Shown piece after piece: positions 56,673 through 64,000 of a stretch of DNA of 64,000 nt (position 1 is its first letter; the number at the start of each line of letters is the position of its first letter). This DNA is from Lonicera japonica. Its lineage: Eukaryota > Streptophyta > Magnoliopsida > Dipsacales > Caprifoliaceae. Position numbers and translations under genes: made by a program. The notes beneath the pieces were generated by a model. That model was not told where the DNA came from. It did no database searches and saw nothing but the letters and a program-made list of their open reading frames with translations. The DNA lies in the NCBI GenBank assembly GCA_021464415.1, contig CM038470.1, positions 9,312,394 to 9,376,393 of the forward strand. Direction: 5' to 3'.

Positions 56673-58204
56673 TGTTAGAATTCGCAAATGCGACCCCAGG
56701 GTCTCAGCCTCTAGTTTGGGAGTCTGAAATATCGGAAAGGATTTTATTGTTTCATTTGCTTCTATGTGTTGATAATTTATATCGAGTGTTCCTCTATCCT
56801 ATTTTTAAATACAAGAGGGTTCGTTCAGAGTCGCCAGTACATTTTACGAGAAAACAGACAAAATAGTTGTGTAAAAGGAAAGGCTACAAATAAGCCTTTC
56901 TTTACTCGTTCGTCTACGAAACCAAGATTCTATAGGGTTCAAAAACTATGTTACGGATTGGGAAGGTATTAAACACCCGTTCCGCCCTTTCGGTCTCTAG
57001 TGGTCTTTATATATTTATTCTATGTTGAAAAATTTGGATATTTTTACTGACAGTCTACTACTTTTAAAAAATGAAAAACCCTAATTTTGGGAAAAACGAG
57101 AAAAAGGATAAAAAAAAACCTTTGTATTCCGAGATCCGATGTTTTGTTTTGGAAGATGTAAATACAAATGACAAAGCCTTTTGTTATTTTAAGAGAGAGA
57201 GAGAGAATTTCACGTATTATTTTCTCAAATAATAATGTCGGTTTTCTCGTGTTTTTGATTACTTTGGGGAAGTACGAATCTTGTATCGAGACTAATTTAA
57301 TATGAAATTAGAACTCTTTGAGGAGAGTTTTATCAGACACGTCGCAGTCTATGGGAAAGACGGGATATGCCTGATTTCAATTCCTAAGTAAGTTTAATCG
57401 ACCCGGGTTTTGAAAACCTAGTTTTATCCGAGCAACAATGTTCTTACTTTTCTGGTTTTAGCAAATGGTTTTATCAGGATTTTTGTTTTGTAAACAGTAG
57501 ACTATTTTATAACTTGACAATAAGTTTATTCAAATAAAACGTGGACAGAGAGATAGAAATAAAATAAGTACACAGATATATAATTTTAAATACTAGAAGA
57601 GACTTTTTTTAACTTCCCGACGAGAATAATAATAAGAAAGAAAATATAATACGGCAGATAGATTTTTGATGATAATAATATTTTTCCTTCTTCAGATATT
57701 TTCGAGAATTCGATTCCAGAAACGAGACACGTCGAGTGTCGAGATTAGATTCGATAATTTTTCAGAAATAAGACGATTGTAAAATATACTTGATAGAAGA
57801 CCAGAAAATCAGATAGAAAACTCAGAATTCTTAGATCCCAAGTTGCCGTCCTGAACCGTTGGGGGTGTTGGCCTATTTATAGTGCTAGGGAGAGATTGTC
57901 GCGCGACATTTTCCCAGAAAGGGCAAGTGTCGCCCGACATTTTGGACAATATCGTGCGACAAACAGCTGAAGTGACCCTTCTGACAGATTGATTTGTTAG
58001 GAAGTGGTTGGTCTGTGTTCGGGGAACTTGTCGCGCGATATAAAAGAGATTGTCGTGCGATAATCCCCCTTAAAAACAGGTTTGTTTGGCCAACAAATCC
58101 TTTCGGGGCAGTTTCAGGTGCTCGGGTGGGGCCCGGACTCCAAAAACTGTACTTTTCGATAGTCGTTAGGGTTCTTGCGGGGATCACAGATCGAGGTATC
58201 TATA
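56673..58204 (-). mobile_element. solo LTR, 1.5-kb family, copy 2
   Basis: Partner of 28050-29568, with the same order of landmarks: TTCGGTCTCTAGTGGTC, CCCGACGAGAATAATAATAA, TGTTGGCCTATTTATAGTGC (TATA box on the - strand) and the palindrome array. The start at 56673 is TGTTAGAATTCG. The end at 58204 is TATAGATACC on the - strand. The flanking 5-mers (ATGTG and GTGTA) do not match. Confidence 0.65.
57897..58062 (-). repeat. degenerate palindrome array, copy 2
   Basis: TGTCGCGCGACA at 57897, TGTCGCCCGACA at 57928, TATCGTGCGACA at 57950, TGTCGCGCGATA at 58029 and TGTCGTGCGATA at 58051. The same five places as in copy 1, the last two much closer together. Confidence 0.7.
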
Positions 58205-60541
58205 GTGTAAGGAGTATATTATTAATGATACGTCGGTGCAATAATTGAGAAATGAATCAGAAAAATTATATAAAGTATTAACATAATTTTTTTCTTTAAA
58301 AACCTACATGATTATAACATAAACAAAAGTTAATAAAATTAAAGAATGCAATAAATTCCTATATTTTTATTGAAATATTTTAGATTAATTTTTTTATCTC
58401 AAATTAATAATTGTAATATTTCAGATTAATTTTTTATCTCAAATTAATAATTGTAATATTTCAAATTAATTTTTTTATCTCAAATTAATAATCAAATATT
58501 TATATAATAGTGTTCTAATTAAAGATTTAGTTTTAAATAAATCAAATTCATCTTTTATAGGAGAAATATTTGATAAGGACCTTACTAGTATGAAAGACAC
58601 CGTAAATTTTTAAACTTACAGAGAATTTTATGCAAATATAGATTCATTGCAATATTTCTAACCAAAAACTCTTAAAAGCTTAATTATTCACTTCTTCAAT
58701 ACATTTTATTCATACACTTTTTCAATTATATTGTCAATCCTTGGTTTTCTCTTTTTTTTTTCCTCCCCTAAAAAACTCTCTCACACACGTTATTACCATC
58801 ATCAATCTATCTCTTTTAACTCCAAAAAAACATGTTAGATCACTCTCTTTTCAATTTCTGTTTAATTGTATTTGTTACTTTTCTCCATCTTTGTGAAAAC
58901 GAAATACACCACTTCTTTCTATTTAATTTACTCAATTAATTATTCTATCTCTCGTCTCACCCCCTCCATTCCATTATGGTCCTGCTATCCCAAAGTTTCT
59001 CGCATTCTCTTCGTATATAAGTTAATTTAGAATTTAGAATTTATCACATTGTTGCTCTCTATAAATTTTACATAAAAAATTGCAATAAGAAAAAATAAGC
59101 TTTTTACACTTTGATAAGCTAGAGTTTCGAAGGATTTTGCAGAGAGTGGTAAATGCAAATTTAAAACATATCTTGTCTTCTTTAATTTAGCCCAAGTTCT
59201 CTATTTCCTTTACTCTTAAACATTTTTTTAGTATCTTGTCAATTTTTTGTTTGTATGTGAAAATATTATTCATACCACTAGACATTAGTTGCCGGCAAAG
59301 TGAAAATTTTGATATTCTTTATGTTATATTTGCCTTTCTTTTCTTTCTTTGCTAATTATCCACTTCATTTGGTTGTCTTCTTTTTCACTAAAATTAGAAA
59401 TGGAGAAGAGAATTCTTGACTTCACATAATTTTCATTTCTTACTTTTGCAAAATAGTCCTCCTTTGCGGTGATTGAAACACTAACCATTTCCATAATTTC
59501 ATTTCCTTTCACGACTTTTATATTCTAATAATTTGATTAATTTTTCTGTTTTCAAGTCTCAAAATTTACATAGTTAAAATTTTACACAAATGTAGAATAT
59601 GGTACTATTTAATTTTAAGAAGATATTTATAATTTTAACTTTGTAATTTAATTATTTCGCTATTAATTAAGGATACACGTATTGTGTGGGTTGCATACTA
59701 GTGTTCGACTAAAAAGCCATTACTACTAATATGACATTTATATATTATTTATGTCGCACTGAAAAAGTGGCTTATCTTCATCGATCAATTTTGAGCATTT
59801 AAGATATATTAATGTTTTAATTATTTTTTTCTTTTTAACAAACACCCTTTTACAATGAAGAATACAATGGATAAATGGACTAATGTTATATTTAAAGCTT
59901 TTTGGTGTTACCCGTATTCTTCATCCATATAATTAGAGTTACCATCTATGACGATAATTCTTTGACATAACCCCCAAAATTTGATAAACTGCTAACTCCA
60001 TCCAAATTTTATACAAGTTGACTAAAGTGCCCTCATTTTCAACCTTGGTCATCTCTTTCATCCTTACATCAAAGAATCCTAATCTTTCCACATCTATCTA
60101 AACCTAAATCCAAATTAAAAATTAAATCTAACAAATCGTACTAAAATCTTTACAAATCTCAAATTTTCTTTATTTAAACCTAAATTATATACACAAATAT
60201 CATTTTTCTCTCTCTAAACCCAGATCAACTATACAAATCTCACTTTTTCCATAATACTCTTCTTTTCTCTTTACAATCTCATTTTTTGGGTGGAATTGAA
60301 TCAACTAACACCAGACCAAATAATTTTATATTGAGCACATTGAAATCCAAGTCAACAGAACCTTTCAATTTTCTTCGGTTCATTCTCGATCCCTTTTGCA
60401 CCAAAATTTTCGCAATCATCGCAAAATTCTTACAATTTTTCTTTCGTCTCTTTCTTCAACCTCAAGTTTATCTACATATGTTTGCATAATATATACAAAT
60501 ATACTAAACACATTAAACCCCTCAACCAGAGATCAATTTGT
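58205..60541. other. intergenic, nothing recognised
   Basis: AT-rich. Contains a 41-bp tandem repeat (58374-58495). Short frames at 60286-60587 just before the LTR match nothing I know. Confidence 0.5.
58374..58495 (+). repeat. 41-bp tandem repeat, three units
   Basis: AATATTTCAGATTAATTTTT then TATCTCAAATTAATAATTGT, three times with few changes. Confidence 0.85.
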
Positions 60542-61156
60542 TGTTGTGAATGTGGGAACAATAACCAATTCCCAAATCCACCAATAAACTCGAGAAATCC
60601 CTTTCGGGAATTTCCACAAACACTTGGCGGGCGAAAACCGTCAAGCAATGGGATCTTACCTCAAACCAAGTATGGCCAACACAAACTCAAGCAAATATAG
60701 ATGGAAGATAAATAGCAATGACAATCAAGAGCAAAACAAAGCAAGAAAGAACACACCGTATTTTGTGGAACCCTTTGGGTCTTCCACCAAGAGGGAGCAA
60801 CTTTATTGATAACCAAGAACTTATACAACTTCTCTCACAATAAACCTAACTCTAGATCAATGGAACAAACCTCCAAAGATCACCTCTCACCTTAGCTAAA
60901 CCCTAGCTAAGCACTTGTCTTTCTCTTTTTCACTCTTACAAAGCAACACTCTTGCAAGTCTTAACAAAATAAAAATAAGCCTTCCTATTTATACCAAGTG
61001 AAAAAAACAAGACAAAAAAGCTTATACCCGCCCAAGTGCAAAAACGATTTTGCACTTTATTATGGGTGTTCTGTCTAGTGCAAAATCGATTTTGCACTGG
61101 TGCAAAAACTGTTTTGCACTTTCATTGCTTGCATGAATTACAAGCCAAACACAACA
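60542..61156 (-). repeat. 3' LTR of the right-end Copia element
   Basis: In element orientation it starts TGTTGTGTTTGGCTTGTAAT just after a polypurine tract and ends TTCACAACA. It contains GGTATAAATAG and ATCAATAAAGTTGC. It is of the same family as the solo LTR at 8204-8812. It also carries a motif of the form GTGCAAAAxxxTTTTGCAC three times (about 61038-61120 on +), a short palindrome that occurs in diverged form in the solo copy too. Confidence 0.85.
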
Positions 61157-61170
61157 ATCTCCACCTTGGC
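61157..61170 (-). promoter_or_regulatory. polypurine tract of the right-end Copia element
   Basis: GCCAAGGTGGAGAT on the - strand immediately precedes the LTR start, the usual site for second-strand priming. Confidence 0.7.
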
Positions 61171-61269
61171 GAGTAATCTCAAGCCAACCTCGATTGCTTC
61201 ACTTCGGAATAAGAACCGTGCATCCCTTTAGAGATTATCCCGACACCTCCAAGGTCACACCCTCCTCCT

Positions 61270-64000
61270 TCAACATGAAGTGAGATCAAGAAGCTTTAGG
61301 CAATGCCTAAACTTCTCCGCGGTTACCGGTTTTGTAAGCATATCGGCCGCATTCTCATCCGTATTCACCTTCTCTAGGACGACTTCCTCGGAATTAACCC
61401 AATCCCGAACTCGGTGATACCGCACATCTATGTGCTTCGTGCGAGCATGATGCACTTGATTCTTTGCCAAGTAAAGTGCACTTTGACTATCACACCGTAG
61501 CAAAATGCTCTCATGCTTCAAGCACAACTCGCTCACTAAGCCTTTCAACCAAACCGCCTTCTTCGACGCCTCTGTGAGTGCCATAAACTCTGCCTCTGTG
61601 GTAGACAAAGCGCTTATTGCTTGTAACATAGATCTCCACGAAACCGGCCCACTTGCCAAAGTGAACACATAACCCGTGGTGGACCTTCTTTTATCAAGAT
61701 CCCCCACATAATCGGAGTCTACAAATCCCGCAACATTATCAGTCCCATCTTTTCGCTCAAACACTATACCCAAGGACTTGGTGCCCTGTAGATATCGAAG
61801 AACCTATTTAACCGCATTCCAATGCTCTTTACCCGGATTCGACATATACCTACTAACCATTCCAACCGCGTGAGCTAGATCCGGCCTTGTGCACACCATG
61901 GCATACATAAGACAACCAACCGCGCAAGCATACGGTGTTGTCGACATCTCGGCACACTCATCAAGAGAGGAAGGACATTGCTTTGCGGACAAAGCAAAAT
62001 GAGGAGCTAACGGAGTAGAAACCGGTTTCGCACTCAACATATTGAATTTCTTAATGACATGAGAAATATACTTCTTTTGCGAAAGCCATAACTTGCCAAC
62101 CTTTCTATCTCTCCGAATCTCTATACCAAGGATCTTTTGTGCGGTCCCAAGATCCTTCATGTCAAATTCCCGGCCCAATTGCACTTTGAGCTCATTTACC
62201 TTTAACATATCTCGACACGCTATAAGCATATCATCCACATAAAGCATCAACAAGATAAACGAGTCATCATCAAAGTTCCGAACATAGGCACAATGATCAC
62301 CATCACACCGACGATAACCAATCCGCAACATAAATGAGTCAAACCATAGGTACCATTGTCTTGGCGATTGCTTTAGTCCATACAAGGACTTTTTAAGCCG
62401 ACAAACAAATTTTTCCTTACCTACTTCCTTGAACCCTTCTGGTTGCGCCATGTAAATCGTCTTCTTCAAATCACCATGAAGAAAAGCCGTCTTTACATCC
62501 ATTTGCTCAAGCTCCAAGTCAAACTGAGCTACCATAGCAAGCAAACCCCGTATCGAAGTGTGTCTCATAACCGGGGAAAAAATCTCATCATAATCAACCA
62601 CTTCCTTTTGAGAAAACCCCTTCGCTACTAACCGTGCCTTGAATTTCGGTGCTTCATTTTTGTTGATTGCTTCTTTCTTCCTAAATACCCATTTGGAACC
62701 GATAATGCTCCGGTCCTTGGGCCTAGGAACCAAATCCCAAACGAAATTCATCCGTAAAGCCTCCATCTCTTCTACCATAGCACCCATCCAACTATCTTTG
62801 TCTTCGACACTAATGACTTCTTTATAACTAGTTGGATCACCCTCACTTGTAATAAGGGCATAGTTGACCTCGTCTTCCCAACCAAACCTTGAGGGTGGTT
62901 TGATTGCCCGTCGTGGTCTATCTCGTGCTATCGATGGTTCCGGCTCCATCTCTTGAGGTTGCTCCACCTCACCCGGTCTTTCCTCGGATTCCTCTTCCTC
63001 TAGCTCCACCTCAATCGCGTCGTGATTCGGTTGAATTTCATAAGAATCATCTCTGCTACCGCTTGAAGATGCTCCACCACTTCCGGTAACCGACGGACTT
63101 GAAACTAGAATTGGAATCTTGATCGTATTAACCCCACCGTTATCATTGATCTCTTGGTATTCCCGTTCCTTAAGCATGGCCTCCTCATCAAATGTCACAT
63201 CCCTGCTAAACAAAAGATTTCTCGCTACCGGATCCCAAAGTTTGAACCCTTTCACCTCTCCCCCAAAACCGAGAAAGATACACCGGTGAACTTTCGGGTC
63301 ATTCTTTGATCTCTCATCGCTAGGAATATGAGCATATACCGGGAAACCGAACACTTTTAACTTAGAGTAGTCCACTTCTCGCCCCGACCATACTTCTTCC
63401 AGACATTTCAAACTAAGATTCACATTCGGTGACCTATTGACCAAGTAAACGGCATGATCAACACAAGCCGCCCAAAATATTTTTGGCAAACCCGCATGAA
63501 TCCTCATACTTCTCGCCCTATCCATAATGGTGCGGTTCATTCTCTCCGCAACTCCATTTTGTTGTGGAGTTTTCTTCACGGTAAAATGCCTTTTGATACC
63601 GGCATTCTTGCAAAATTTCATGAATTCTCCATCCTTATACTCCCCTCCGTTGTCACTTCTTAAATACTTTACTTTTCGACCCGTTTGATTTTTCACCATA
63701 GCCTTCCACTCCTTGAATTTTCCGAAAACCTCGAATTTTTTCCTCAAGTAGTAGACCCAAACTCGACGTGAATAATCATCAACAAATGTCTTAAAGTATT
63801 TAAAACCGCCCAAAGAAATTACCTCTAAAGGCCCACACACATCGGAGTGAATATAATCAAGCATACCTCGGCTTTTGTGTTCCACAGTATCAAATCGAAC
63901 TCTAGTTTGCTTGCCCATCACACAATACTTGCAGAAATCGAGCTTGCACCCATGGACACCCTTCAACAATTTTCATCGATGAAGCTCTTCCATGCCCCGT
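61270..64000 (-). pseudogene. Copia pol, 3' part (integrase, RT, RNase H) with two premature stops
   Basis: One continuous frame runs off the window edge. From the 721-residue stretch starting at 63969: integrase zinc-finger end (CKLDFCKYC), DDE residues D43, D106 and E142 (D-62-D-35-E spacing, with QQNGVAERMN), a chromodomain-free linker rich in Glu and Ser (about 290-360), and RT from EMEALRMNFVWDLVPRP (401) through MDVKTAFLHGDL (490) to the intact catalytic YVDD (577-580). After a TAG at 61806-61804, where WNAVKWVLRYLQGT would be expected, RNase H follows in the same frame (FVDSDYVGD, TTEAEF, RCDSQSALYLAKNQ, HIDVRYHRVRD). A second in-frame stop (TGA) is at 63975-63973 in the GAG-pre-integrase part (EELHR). 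Otherwise the frame is intact, so the copy is recent. The gag, protease and 5' LTR lie beyond 64000. Confidence 0.9.

Noticed and set aside
57885..58187. 100-codon - strand frame
   Set aside because: It lies wholly in the solo LTR, and the matching frame in the other copy is shorter and diverged.

Overview
The window is nuclear DNA from a flowering plant, most likely a eudicot. It is AT-rich, its genes have GT-AG introns, and the recognisable proteins are plant families: an NCL-type cation exchanger, an ATL RING-H2 ligase, a CIN-class TCP factor and a captured P450 exon. The rest is mostly nested plant transposons. The species cannot be told from the sequence. No CRISPR array, rRNA or tRNA was seen.

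Layout. 1-2601: 3' part of an NCL-like EF-hand Na+/Ca2+ exchanger gene (six exons, + strand). 2868-5046: a palindromic Mutator-like element with a 10-bp target duplication, then a PIF/Harbinger-like element (TAA duplication) carrying a P450 first exon and promoter. 7286-7736: a Tourist-like MITE. 8086-12405: a second, dead NCL copy made of the last two exons, broken by a solo LTR and a 5'-truncated LINE and with both intervening splice sites lost. 12412-19475: LTR fragments and a degenerate Copia element that itself holds an antisense LINE tail. 20284-21611: a tandem TRIM-like element. 24217-24912 (-): an intact ATL gene. 28045-29573: a 1.5-kb solo LTR, repeated at 56673-58204. 30094-32790: a local duplication in which one copy has gained a MITE. 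33837-34640 (-): a TCP4-like gene with a variant miR319 site. 37447-40409: a LINE split by a solo LTR. 43430-46790: a second diverged duplication, again with a MITE in one copy. 53392-53706: a small protein with KEN and D boxes. 54424-55016: a foldback element holding an alternating-orientation minisatellite. 60542-64000 (-): the 3' part of a fairly young Copia element whose LTR belongs to the family of the solo LTR at 8204-8812.

The four real host genes (NCL-like, ATL, TCP, KEN/D-box) show no operon-like relation and are independently spaced between transposon blocks. The most informative signals are the two-copy NCL locus and its layered decay, the P450-capturing element, the degenerate-palindrome array upstream of the TATA box in the two solo LTRs, and the altered miR319 site in the TCP gene.
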